Assembly (NCBI RefSeq): GCF_022682495.2
Contig: NC_071391.1
Span: 15,041,680 to 15,105,679 of the forward strand
Direction: 5' to 3'
Source of the DNA: Desmodus rotundus
Lineage: Eukaryota; Chordata; Mammalia; Chiroptera; Phyllostomidae
Length of the DNA stretch: 64,000 bases
Position 1 is the first letter of the stretch; every line of letters starts with the position of its first letter. The notes under the pieces are model-generated. The model did no database searches. It saw only the letters and a program-made list of their open reading frames with translations, and was not told where the DNA came from. Shown one piece after another: positions 1 to 10,390 of this stretch. The translations under genes and the position numbers were made by a program.

Positions 1-655
1 GACAAGACATAGCAAATACTGGGGAGAATGTGAAGAAAAGAGAACCATTAAACACTGCTGGTGGGACTATAAATTGGTGCAGCCACTATGGGAGACGGTA
101 AGGAGGTTTCTCAGAAAATTAAGAGTAGATCTAGCCATTTCCCACCTGGGCATACAACCAAAGGAAACGAGACCATTATCTCAAAGGGTTACCTGTGCAT
201 TCGCATTCACCGCAGCGCTATTCACAACGGCCAAGGCACAGAAATAACCCAAGTGTTCACTGATGGGTGAACGGATCAAAAAACGTCCTGTCACAATGGA
301 ATATTATTCAGCCTTAACAGAGGAGGAAATACGGTCACTGGTGACAACATGGATAAACCTGGAGGGCATTTTGCTAAGTGAAGTAAGCCAGGCAGAGATG
401 CACGCTGCGCGGTAGCACTTACATTTGGAATTGAAAACTCATGGAAACAGAGCAGGAAGGTCGTTGCCAGGGGCTGGGGGCGGGGTATAGAGAGAGGTTG
501 GTAAAGGGTACTAACTCTCAGTTACACGTGAGCCAGGTCAGGGGATCTAATGTAAAACGTGGAGACTGTAGGGGATAATACCATGTGGTATAATTGACAT
601 TTGCTAAGAGACTAGGACTTAAATGTTCTCTCTCACACACACACAGACACACACG
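1..655 (+). mobile_element. L1 3' end (ORF2 tail and 3'UTR)
   Basis: The sequence matches the familiar mammalian L1 3' region: 'gctggtgggactataaat', 'ggtgcagccactatggga', 'gaatattattcagcctt', then a decayed 3'UTR ending in an (AC)n stretch at about 633-655. Several frame breaks show it is a dead copy. It is 5'-truncated by the window edge. Confidence 0.8.
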
Positions 656-1140
656 GTAAAACGTAGGCTGAATATAAAGACACACGACAGGTTGTGCTCA
701 TGCCCTGTGAATAGACTGCCCCCGCATGCTGTGGGCAGGAGGGGTAGGCTCACTCTCCCCCCCGCAGAGGGCCTGCACTTCCGAGGTCTCATACGCACAC
801 ACAGGGCAGTCTGAGTTGCTACAATGCCGTCCCCAGCCGACTGGGTGCCCCTGGAGAACGGGAGACCAGGTCTCACCCCATTACCCATATGAGTCGTGGC
901 CTGGTATACGCTCAGTGCTCAAGAAGGAGAATTGCACATTTGTGTGTGGTGGTGCCATTTACAAAATGTGTCCACCTCCGCTGCTGCCTCTCAGTTCTAG
1001 AGGACTGGCCTTACCTCTCCCGTTCTACCAGCTCTGACGGACCGGAAGACTTGTCTAAGGTCGTACAGCTGGCAGAGATCCCAGTGCGCTCCTGCCACCC
1101 TTGGATATTCGCTAAAATGAATGACAGCTGATGTGGGTTT
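656..1140. other. Unique DNA, nothing recognised
   Basis: No known repeat family or splice-bounded ORF is evident. Short ORFs on both strands look like chance frames. Confidence 0.5.
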
Positions 1141-1335
1141 TGTTTCTTTAACTTTTACTATGTCTCAGATCATGTGCTGTGTGCTTTACCTCCATCGTCT
1201 CATTTAATCCTCATAATGTCTTTGTAAGGTAAGTGTTCCTATTGTCCCATTTTACAGGTGTGGAGACTGAGGTTCCTAATACAGTTACTTGCCCAGGGTT
1301 ACATAGTCATTAGAACAGAGCCATGACCTGGGACC
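1141..1335 (-). repeat. MIR SINE
   Basis: The minus-strand MIR signature is seen: 'catttaatcctcataatg', 'cattttacaggtgtggaga', 'acttgcccagggttacata'. A short second fragment with the same family's end lies near 1590-1640. Confidence 0.75.
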
Positions 1336-2069
1336 AGGTCCATTCTTCAGCACCTTCCAGAACCTTCAGAACTCATACTCTCAACCACCACCCTCTACTG
1401 ACCGCACCTTCTTTCCCAGCTCCAAAGCCATGCTTGCTGACCATACAGACTATGAGATGTCAGTATCGCTTGTCCTTTCACCTCACCCCCACTCCCCATA
1501 CCCAGGACAAGTCAAGGCAGAAGGGACAGGCAGGGGGTGATGCAGAGAGGGGGGATTCCATAAGCAGGGTCAACACAACGCTTAAGTAACAAATCCGGGA
1601 TTAGAATGAGGTCTGTTGGATTCCAGAGTCTGTGATCCTAAATAACATATAATATTTAATTAATTTAGTACTTAGTCTTATATGTGTATATATTGTAATG
1701 GGATACATACAGTTTATTAACCTCCCATTGGTGCTTCTTACGCATCACACTGTAATTAAGGATCCGCTTGTTGTAGTTAAGGATTCAGTAAGATCAGTAT
1801 ACACAGCGCCGCATGCACGGGTTCCCACAGAGAGCAGGAAGCATCCGCATAGCTCTGAGCTCCTCTGGAGCAGGGACGGGCTCCCATTTACTTGTCGGTT
1901 GTGGCACCTGCACAGTGCCTGGTGTAAAGCTGACCCCACCACCACATTTTCTGATCCCCAGTCCCCGCCTGATTCCCAGAGCTATTTCCTTGATGTCACA
2001 GCCTCAAGCATCGGAGTTTGCTGGAACCGTGAGTGGTCAAGGGCATAGCCCAGGAGAGGAGCAAACTGC

Positions 2070-2165
2070 CAAAGGTTGGACTGTGTGACTTGCCTGGGTT
2101 CAAATTCTGACTCCACCATTAGTTATGGGACCCCAGGCAAGTTACTTAGCCTCTCGCATCAGTAG
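2070..2165 (+). repeat. MIR SINE fragment
   Basis: Plus-strand MIR core: 'gggttcaaattctgactcc' followed by 'caggcaagttacttagcctc'. Confidence 0.75.
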
Positions 2166-2339
2166 GAGGGGTTGCCACAGGCAAGAGTTTAGGGATTGGA
2201 GACACCGCCACCTGGGTGGAGGCATTTCGGGCCCCACCAATGGGCAAGGCCAACGGGGTTGAGGGTGGGTTGCGGTTCCACCTTAGTGCTTCTTTGTCAG
2301 ACGCCCCTTGCGGCCAGCTTTGTGCTCTCGCCTGGCCAA

Positions 2340-2540
2340 ACGCATACAGCCTTGTTAATAATGAATAGGCCCCTGTCTGCCTTACTTAACACTGAGCTCC
2401 AAGCAGATGCACAGTCCTTTATAAATGATCCAGTCCAGCTGATTAGGCCCCATGGGGCGCGTTCCTGCAGCCAGCCTCTTGTTCCCCGTAATGGAATCAT
2501 AATGTTAATGTGATTTCAATTAGGGCTACGTTTCGGAACA
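2340..2540. other. Unique AT/GC-mosaic block, candidate conserved non-coding element
   Basis: This block carries no repeat signature. It has several TAAT/ATTA-core motifs (gtaatggaat, gttaatgtgat, tcaattagg) and a ttataaatgatcc stretch inside otherwise GC-rich DNA. Conservation cannot be judged from one genome. Confidence 0.3.
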
Positions 2541-3139
2541 CAGGTGCTGGAGTGAGCCAGTGGGCCGGGAGACCTCCCCAGGGCCTCATTTTCCCAGGAA
2601 AGGTACATGTGTTTCCATGGGCTCTGCCAGCCTCAGGAAAAAGCAAGTCACCCCAGCTGAGGGGAAGCTGTGAAAGCAGAGGTGAGGGGTATCCAGAGCT
2701 CACATTCGCTGTTCCTCAGGGGCCTCCGAACCTGTGTTTCTTATTCAAACCTGACTCATGTGTAACCCCCTTTTCTGAGAGAAAATGTGTCGCGGGGAAT
2801 TCTAAGGTCCACAGGCCCTGGTTTGGAAACAATGGCCCGAGACCCGAGGTGTTAGTCTAGGAACGTGTCTCTTCATTGTAAACTGTCCTGGCAGAAGAGA
2901 GGCTTCGTCTTGGTAAACGGCAACAGCATTTCCCTTCGTAAGAACAGCTCCCGTGTACAGAGGGGTCCCTGAGTACCAGACACAGTTCCTAGTATTTTAT
3001 GTGTATAAACTCATTTCTTAAGAGAGTTTCTCATTAAAATGAAAGCAGGCAAATATTTTTTGAAAAATTTCAAAGGATGCAAGGATCCCCAAGAACACAT
3101 TTCCTGTCCCCAGTCTGAGAGCAGTCAATCCAGGTGGGA

Positions 3140-3295
3140 CCTTGAAGTGCCCGGGGGCAGTTTTCATTCCACATGTGAGGAAGCAGACGGCCAAAGGGGG
3201 AAGGGACTTGCCCAAGGTCGCCTAGCATGTCAGGGGCCAAAAGGAGACCAGAACCCAGGTGTCCTGACCCACAGCCCAGGTTCCTTCCACCATGC
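3140..3295 (-). repeat. MIR SINE fragment
   Basis: 'tgaggaagcagacggccaaa', 'acttgcccaaggtcgccta' and 'agaacccaggtgtcctgac' are decayed minus-strand MIR core motifs. Confidence 0.65.
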
Positions 3296-3799
3296 TCATT
3301 GTAAAGAAAGTACAGAGGGAAAAACAAAAACCATCCCCGATTCCACCACCCAGCAGCCTCCATTGCTAAGATTCTAGAATATCGCTCCAGTTTTTCTCTA
3401 TAAATAGATATGCACTTAATAGCATAAAACAGGGTACTAATGAATAGACTTCCATAAATCTAGCACGCCAGCCAGATTTGACCTCCGATGGTCAGAGCCT
3501 TCGGACCTCCCAGTTTACTGACCCTAAAGTTACTCCTTGGGAAGAGAAGCCCTGAGTGTCGCCTCCACTGGCAAGGAAGAGTGACTAGTCATGGTGACCC
3601 GGGGGGTGTCAGAAACAAATGCCCAGCTGGCTCTAGCCTCACAACCTGAAAGGCCTTCTCAGAAACACCCTCGAGAAGTCTAGGAATAATCCCCACCCAG
3701 CTGCTTAAGCTACATTACAAGAGGAATGGGGAGCAGGGTGAGCCCCCAGGAGAGCCCTTGGAGAAGGGCCCAGAATCCTGGAGCATCCACCTTGGCAGA

Positions 3800-3930
3800 A
3801 ACTCAGGGATCCTTCAGGCCACCCCACCCACTGGACAGATGGAGGAACAGAGAGGCAAGAGAAGGCATTGGTTTCCAAGGTGCCCCATGACCATCGGTGG
3901 CAGAGTTGGGTTTTAGATGCAGGGCCAGGC
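3800..3930 (-). repeat. MIR SINE fragment
   Basis: The minus-strand MIR core is decayed but recognisable: 'acagatggaggaacagagag' through 'cggtggcagagttgggtttt'. Confidence 0.55.
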
Positions 3931-5724
3931 TCTGGGGTTTGTCCCCATCCTCCCTGCCCCTGGGTCCCATTTTCGATTCCTTGGCTGAGTACCAGCACCA
4001 GATAGGAAGGTCAGGACACTCTGACACCTCTTACAGGGATCCTGGCTAGGTATAGTTTGGGAAAACTGTCCTATACATATTGGGAAAGAGCTATTCCTTT
4101 CACAGCAAACCCTGTAATACTCTAGGTGAGTCAATATCTAGGATTCCTGGAGGCTGATACACCACCTCCCCCAGGCCCTGAAGCTAATAGAAGCAAGTGG
4201 GATGAGTCCCTCTCTCCCATGCAAGCCCCTGGTTACTACCCCTTGGGCTCTGTCCTGAGAGGTGAGCAAGGATGGCATAGGTTCCCTGGGAGCTATAGGT
4301 GAGGCAGCGCACATCTTAGCTTGTGCCCCAAACACTTCCACTCTTAGCGGTGGAGCCACAGCACCTGGGGTTGGAACACTGGCTCCACCTCTTATCATCT
4401 GCGTGGCCTTCTGCAAGTCACCTCCACTCTGTCTGCATTGCATGGCCTGATAGAGAGAGACAGAGTAAGGGAGGCCAGGGGGTCACCTGCAAGAAAAGAG
4501 GAAAATTAGGTATATATTTCAGGTCCTAGAAGCCAAGGGTTTTCCAAGAAAGCAGGAGTTTAAAATGGCAGATTAAAGTCCTATTTACTCTGCTCCTTGA
4601 AGCCAAAGCCCACTGAAAACAACAATGGATTAGGAGGAGAGAGAAAAAAAAAAAGAGCAAAATTTCCATCTTCTATTAAACCAGAAAATATACCTACTAA
4701 ATGCTATAAAATATGATCTCAAATAAGAGACAAGACAGAGCCCTGCGGAGGAAGTGGGTGTCCCTCCTCAGGGCACATTGAAGAGGCCTGCCCAGGGAAC
4801 AGCGAGTCTGGACTGAGTTTAGGCCACCACCCAGTTCAGTGCCACAGGGCAGTATGGGGGTGGGGAGGGAGCTGGCTGACTTGCTCTCTCCCTGACCAGC
4901 ACCCAACACCTGCCAGCACTGGGGAGCCTGTTGGATGAGGTGGAGAAGTTGCAAGCTGCAACACTGGAGTCCTGCAGCCTAGAGGTCTTTGGAGAGAGTC
5001 TCAGAAGCCTCAGGCCTTAGGGCTGAAACTGGGAGCAGAGTGGGGGGAGGTGCAGGGGGTGGATGGGGAGGGGAGTATGGGGAGGGGAGATGAGCTCCAG
5101 GGAAAGAAAAGGAAGGACGCAGTAAGACTGCATCAGAGAGCACAAACGCACACACCCTGAGCACTCCCCCAGGTTACCTACTCTGCTCCTTTCAACACCA
5201 GCTTTCAAGAAATGCTTGGCCTTTTCCAAGATGATTGATAATCACAAAAGAACATCACAGAACTGAAAAAACACAACGGAAATAAAGAGGAAATGAAGGT
5301 GAGAAACGTAAGTAAAAGGCAAAAGAGCTTCCATCACAAGAGGAATTATTAAAAAACAAAAACAGAAGGCGAGTTCAAGCACACAGTTCTCTGTGGACTC
5401 AGCTATTGCAGGCAGTCTGACCTGTCTGGATGAGCTAAGAGATGTCAAGGGTTCCTTAAAGAGGCTGTAAAGTAACAGACAGAAGAGAATTGGCAGCACT
5501 CAGGAAAGAAATGAAAGCAACAGATAAAGACGTTTAGAAATTAAAAGACACATTGAAAAGAGGAAAACCTCAATAAACATGAGATATAAAACAGAGAAGG
5601 GTACATTGCAAACACCTGGAGAAAGACACACAAAGGTAGATGGAAAGGGACAAGCTGTTAATAAAATTTAACTGAGTGAATTTGAAAATCTAATCAGCTT
5701 TATGAAACCAGACAATTAATAATT

Positions 5725-6165
5725 GGTCTGCATCTCACCTAGCACTCAGAGAGGTACTCTGAGGGGTTATACACAAAGGAAGGCTTTCATAGAAAGAAGT
5801 AGAGACAAGCAAGTGATTAGCCAGAGGAAATGAAAGTTCACTGGAGGAAAGTAAGAGGTCAGGTGACAGTAGCTCCTCATTGGCTGAGCTGTGGAGTTTT
5901 GATTGGCTGGGCTTGTTGCTGGGCAAGGGAAAAATCTTCCTCCTGCTGGAGTAGTAAGTAGCTGCACCTTCCGTTTTGGGAGTACGAAGTACATCTCTTC
6001 CTGCTGGGGTCTTTTATTGAGCCTCTTCCTTTTGGGGTCAGTATTAATGTCTACCTTTAGTGTCATTGACATGGAGAAGTAGGGCGTGGGAGCTTCCTCT
6101 ACAGGCCTTCCCATCTCCAATTTTAGTTGAGACTTCCCTATTAATTTTCATAAAACAAACATATA
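5725..6165 (-). mobile_element. Possible LTR (CCAAT-box-rich segment)
   Basis: On the minus strand it has two CCAAT-type boxes close together ('agccaatcaaaactcc', 'cagccaatgagg'), an AATAAAA at about 6012-6018, and abrupt junctions within LINE sequence. This fits a solo LTR, but I could not assign a family or find its target duplication. Confidence 0.35.
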
Positions 6166-6172
6166 AAAACAG

Positions 6173-6583
6173 TGTATTAGTTTCCTAGGGCTGCTGTCAC
6201 AAAGTACCATGAACCAGGCAGTTGAACACAACAGAGTTTTATTCTCCTACAGTTCTGGAGACTAGGAATCTGAAATCCAGGTGTTAGCAGTGCGAGCTCC
6301 CCTGAGGGCTCCGAGGGAGAACCTGTCCCAGGCTCACTCCTGGCTCCTGGTGAGGGCTGGCGGTTCTCCGCTCGCAGCTGTAACCCTCCCACGTCTGTCT
6401 TCATTGTAGCATCCCATTCTTCTCTCTGTGTCTCTCTTCTCATAGGATAAAGGGCTCATTTTAATCCAGTATGACCTCATCTTAACTAATTACATCTGCA
6501 ACAACCCTATTTCCCAGTAAAGTCTCATTCTGAGGTATGGACTTCCATATAGCTTTTGGGGGGTCACAACTCAGCCCATCACA
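6173..6583 (-). mobile_element. Solo LTR of the ERVL-MaLR (MST/MLT1) group
   Basis: The minus strand runs from TGTGATGGGCTGA to CCTAGGAAACTAATACA, so it has TG...CA ends. It shows the known internal series (gatgaggtcatactgg, agaactgtaggagaataa, agccctaggaaac). Flanks aacag and aatag look like a 5-bp target duplication with one change. This is a relic solo LTR. Confidence 0.8.
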
Positions 6584-7234
6584 AATAGTTATAGGGAATA
6601 CTAAATGATGTGGAAGACAGACCAAAGAGCTACAACAGCTTTGCAATTAATGTTCCTGAGGAGAAAAATAAAACAAATGGAACAATGATGAAAAATATTT
6701 AGACATGATGGGAAAAAACTTTCCCAAAATAAAGATTTGAATGTGGAGATACGAAATTGATCCAGGGCCATCAGCATCATGTGTGATATGCTAATGAAGC
6801 GACTGAGCTCCAAGGTTAAAGACAGAAGCTTGTGTGCGTCGGGGCAAAAATCTAGAGTCACATGAACAGGGGAAACTGGGCCGGCTTCTCTCCAGACGGT
6901 GCTGTGCCAGGGTCAGTGGGCAGCTCCACAAGGCCCTGAAGGGTGGGAGTTGTGACCCCGGGAATTTAAAGCCGGGTATGTTCCCTTCAAATAGAGGGCC
7001 ACAGACAGACATTCTCAGGAATCCAAGAATTTAGAGAGTGAGGACCTCTTAGTTTTTCTTTGAAGCACGTAAACTATCGGGCAATGAACTCTAGTCAATA
7101 AAGGGATTTATCAAAATACATAGCTCAGAATGGAGGAGCCAGGGTAAGCATATTGGTGATAAACAACAAATCCATTTAAATAAAGAAGTAAAAATCTCTT
7201 TAAAGTGTAGAACGCAGTGTAAATGTTGTAAACA

Positions 7235-7385
7235 TCAACAATAAAATAATAATATTAGGTATAATCGACTGATTATTAATATATTTCTATATTATCAATT
7301 ATATATTAATAATATACATTAACACATATAATATAATTAATAAACAATACTATTAATGCAATAGTATTGATTATTATTGTCTAAC
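7235..7385. repeat. AT-rich low-complexity tract with hairpin
   Basis: The tract is nearly pure A/T and made of taat/ataat words. It contains an imperfect palindrome at 7338-7376. Confidence 0.7.
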
Positions 7386-7649
7386 AAGAATTGGAAGATG
7401 GAGGCAAAAAGATGGCAAGAAATGTAAGTATGTTAATTTTTTCATTTTTCACAGCAAATATTAGATATTTGGGATATAGTTGGAATACATCATTTTAAAA
7501 ATAACAATTGCCCCAATCTCCTAATTAATATTTTACACAATTATGTTTCTTAACTTTAAAGGGATGATGGGAACTAATATCAGTTGTGGCAAAAAAAAGC
7601 ATTTTATCTAAAATTTAGACATTTCTTCTGCTTAAATTTACCTATTTAT

Positions 7650-7872
7650 TTATTTTAAGATTTTACTTATTTATTTTTAGAGAGAGAGGAAGGGAGGGAG
7701 AAAGAGGGAGAAATGTCAATGCAAGACAGAAACACTGATATGTTGCCTCTGGAATGCGAGCTGAGTGGGGACTGAACCTGCCACCCAGGCACGTGCCCCA
7801 GCTGGGAACCAAACCAGTGACCGTATGTCTGGCAGGATGGCGCCCAACCAACTGGGCCACACCGGCCAGGGC
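7650..7872 (-). mobile_element. Ves SINE (bat tRNA-derived)
   Basis: The minus strand starts gccctggccggtgtggccc, carries the tRNA-like promoter region, then the gagaaa/ctctcc-rich body and an A-rich tail. The flanking 17-bp repeats at 7635-7651 and 7876-7892 match at 15 of 17 positions, as a target-site duplication. Ves SINEs are specific to bats. Confidence 0.88.
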
Positions 7873-7879
7873 ATCAATT

Positions 7880-8914
7880 TGCCAATTTATTTTTAAGCTT
7901 TTTATTTTGAAATAATTTTAGATTTACAAAAAAGTTGCAAAACGTTCCCCATAGACTCTTTCCCTAATGTCTCCTGAGGTTAACATCTTACGTAACCACG
8001 CCACATTTGTCTAAACTAAAACGCCAACGTGGGTACAACACTACTAACTGCACTGGGATTGCACCAGCTCCCCACTCCTCTCCGTTTCTGTTTCACGATC
8101 TGACCCAGGATAGCACGCTACAGTCAGGGGCCAGTTCTCCTGGGTCTCCTGCAATCTGTGACAGTTTCCCAGTCCTTCCTTGTCTTTCATGGCCTTGACA
8201 GTCCTGAGGAGTGCTGGTCAGGTGGTCAGGTGGTTTGCAGAATGCCCTTCGATTTGAGTTTCTCCGGTGTTTTCTCATGACTAGACTGAGACTACACATT
8301 GATTTTGGGGAAGAATGACAAAAAAGTAAAAATGTCCTTCTCAGGTCATGTCAGGGCATATATGATATCAACATGACATATTCCTGGTGGTATTGACCTT
8401 GACCACTTGGTTGAGGGGGGGTCTGCCAGGTTTCTCTGTGAGGAGAAACTGCTTTTCCCCTTCCATCCTCTGTTTGACAAAACTGAGTCACTAAGCCCAG
8501 CCCTTACTCAACAGGAGAGGCATTCACCCCCCCGCCCCCAGTGGGAGGAGAATGAAAGAATTTTTGGACATATATTAAAACCACCACAGTAATTAATTAA
8601 TAAATATTTTAGGAGTGACACTCTGGGGACATTCATCAGAAGATCTTGCCTGCCGTGATTATTACTCTCATGTTCTCATGGTGATTTTCTACTGGCCTCG
8701 TTCCTTCTACATTTTTATTGGAATTTTCCATAAGGAAGATTCTTCCCTTCTCCTCCATGTATTTGCTTTGTCGGTTACTTGTTTATTTCAATATGAACTC
8801 ATGAATATTTATTCTTTGGGTTATAACCAACTCTATCATATATTTTATTGCTCAAATTATTCTAGCCTTGGCCATTGGGAGCTGTATCAGGTTGGGTCCA
8901 GTGTCTCTCTTTAA
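7880..8914 (-). mobile_element. L1M (L1ME-like) 3' region, antisense
   Basis: Antisense L1M 3'UTR motifs are seen: 'tttattttgaaataatttt', 'acaaaaaagttgcaaaa', 'gttaacatcttacgtaacc', 'ggttataaccaactctat', 'ttggccattgggagct'. It is interrupted at about 8914 and appears to resume near 9845. Confidence 0.7.
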
Positions 8915-9844
8915 CTTAATCAACTTCATATTTTAGAGCAGTTTTAGGTTCACAGAAGAACTGAACAGAAAGCACAGAGTTCCCATATACTCTGTCACCT
9001 CCCCCTACACACACAGAGTTTCTTTTATTATTAACATCTTGCATTAGTGTGGTACATTCATCACAGCTGATGAGACAATATCGACACATTATTTATTATT
9101 AACTAAAGACAATAGTTCCCATCAGAGGTCACTCTTGTGTTGTATATTCTCTGGGCTTTGACAAATGTATGACGGCATGTGTCCGTCATTACTGTTTCAT
9201 ACAGAATAGTTTCCCTGCCCTAAAAGTCGCCTGGGCTCGAGCTCTTCATCCCTTTCTCGCACCAAGCCCTGGCATCCACGGGTATTTTTACTGTCTCCTT
9301 CGTTTGCCGCTCCCTGGATGTCATGTAATTGGAATCACATGGTATGGAGCCTTTTCAGATTGGCTTCTTTGACGAAGCAGCATGCATTTAAAGTTTCGGA
9401 ATCTCTCCTTCTGGCTTGATGGCTCATTTCCTTTTGTTGCTGAATAACATTCCACTGTTCGTTTGCCCATTCACTTATCTATATACCTATTGGAACATCT
9501 TGGTTGTTTCCACATTTTGGCAATTATGAAGAAAGCTGCCATAAACATTTGTGGGCAGGTTTTAGGGTGGATGTAGTTTTCAAATAGATCGGGTGAATGC
9601 CGAAGAGTACAACTGCTGGTAAGGCGATGCTTGGCGTGGTGAGAAACTGCCAAACTGCCTTCCCAAGTGGCGGCAATGCGTCGTATTTCCAGCAGCAACG
9701 GATGAGAGTTCCCCTGCTCCACCTCCTCTCAGTGTGGTGTTCCAAGTGTTTTAGACTTTGGCCTCTCCAGTTGGCGTGTAGTGATATCACATTGTTGTTT
9801 CCGTTTGCGATGCCCTAATAACTTATGATGCTGTAGAACTTCTG
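8915..9844 (-). mobile_element. L1M 3' region nested in another L1M
   Basis: A different antisense L1 3' region starts at about 8920 ('ttttagagcagttttaggt') and runs through 'gaaactgccaaactgcct' to about 9830. It sits between two halves of the L1ME-like element, so it inserted later. Confidence 0.65.
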
Positions 9845-10390
9845 TTTCCTTTGACACCCTTTTCTTTGCTCAGCACCTCCTTACTTTCACACACGAGAGG
9901 CTCCAGACTCACATTTTCTGTGTCAGCCCCCAGCCCTTGAATCAGCCGTTTCTCCAGGGAGTCCTGGTTCTGTTTGTTTGTTTATTACAGGAGAATGGTA
10001 TGTAGAGACCAAAATCTAGGTGCTGGGTGTGCTTGCTGTTCCTGGGGTGTCACCGTTTCTAGGTCTCCCCAGCAGGCAGAACTAGGAAATACATGCATAC
10101 ACACATAACTCTATTTCTGCACCTACCTGTGTACAAATTCTAATAAACAGTTTCATTCCGGCTGTGATCCATCGTTACAGCATTCGTTCCAGCCTCTCCC
10201 TTTACTTCTCTGTAACTTCTTTCTCAGTCAGGGAAAAGCCTGACTCTAAGAATCTGGAATAGATATACTCATTTGCTCCGCCCTGGGGTACATGTACAGT
10301 GCTTTTAGGGTGTCTGAGCCGACCCCCTGAGTCTACGGGGTCTGCATGCTGTGTTCCCACCTCAGCTTTAGAAATCCAGTCAAAACGGCT
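9845..10390 (-). mobile_element. L1M (L1ME-like) continuation, antisense
   Basis: 'gcccttgaatcagccgttt', 'ggagaatggtatgtagagac' and 'gaccaaaatctaggtgctgg' match antisense L1ME-type 3'UTR. They continue in order from the part ending at about 8914. Confidence 0.6.

Larger units (their letters stand above)
4490..7200 (+). mobile_element. Old L1/HAL1-type LINE remnant with LTR insertions
   Basis: About 4570-5700 reads like a decayed L1-family 5' region and ORF1 in plus orientation ('tggcagattaaagtcc', 'cactgaaaacaacaatgg', 'gaaaaaacacaacggaaat'). The same type of sequence resumes after 6584 ('ggaacaatgatgaaaaat', 'gagggccacagacagacat'). The frame is broken everywhere. The middle is interrupted by an LTR-like segment and a MaLR LTR. 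The family name is uncertain. Confidence 0.5.
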
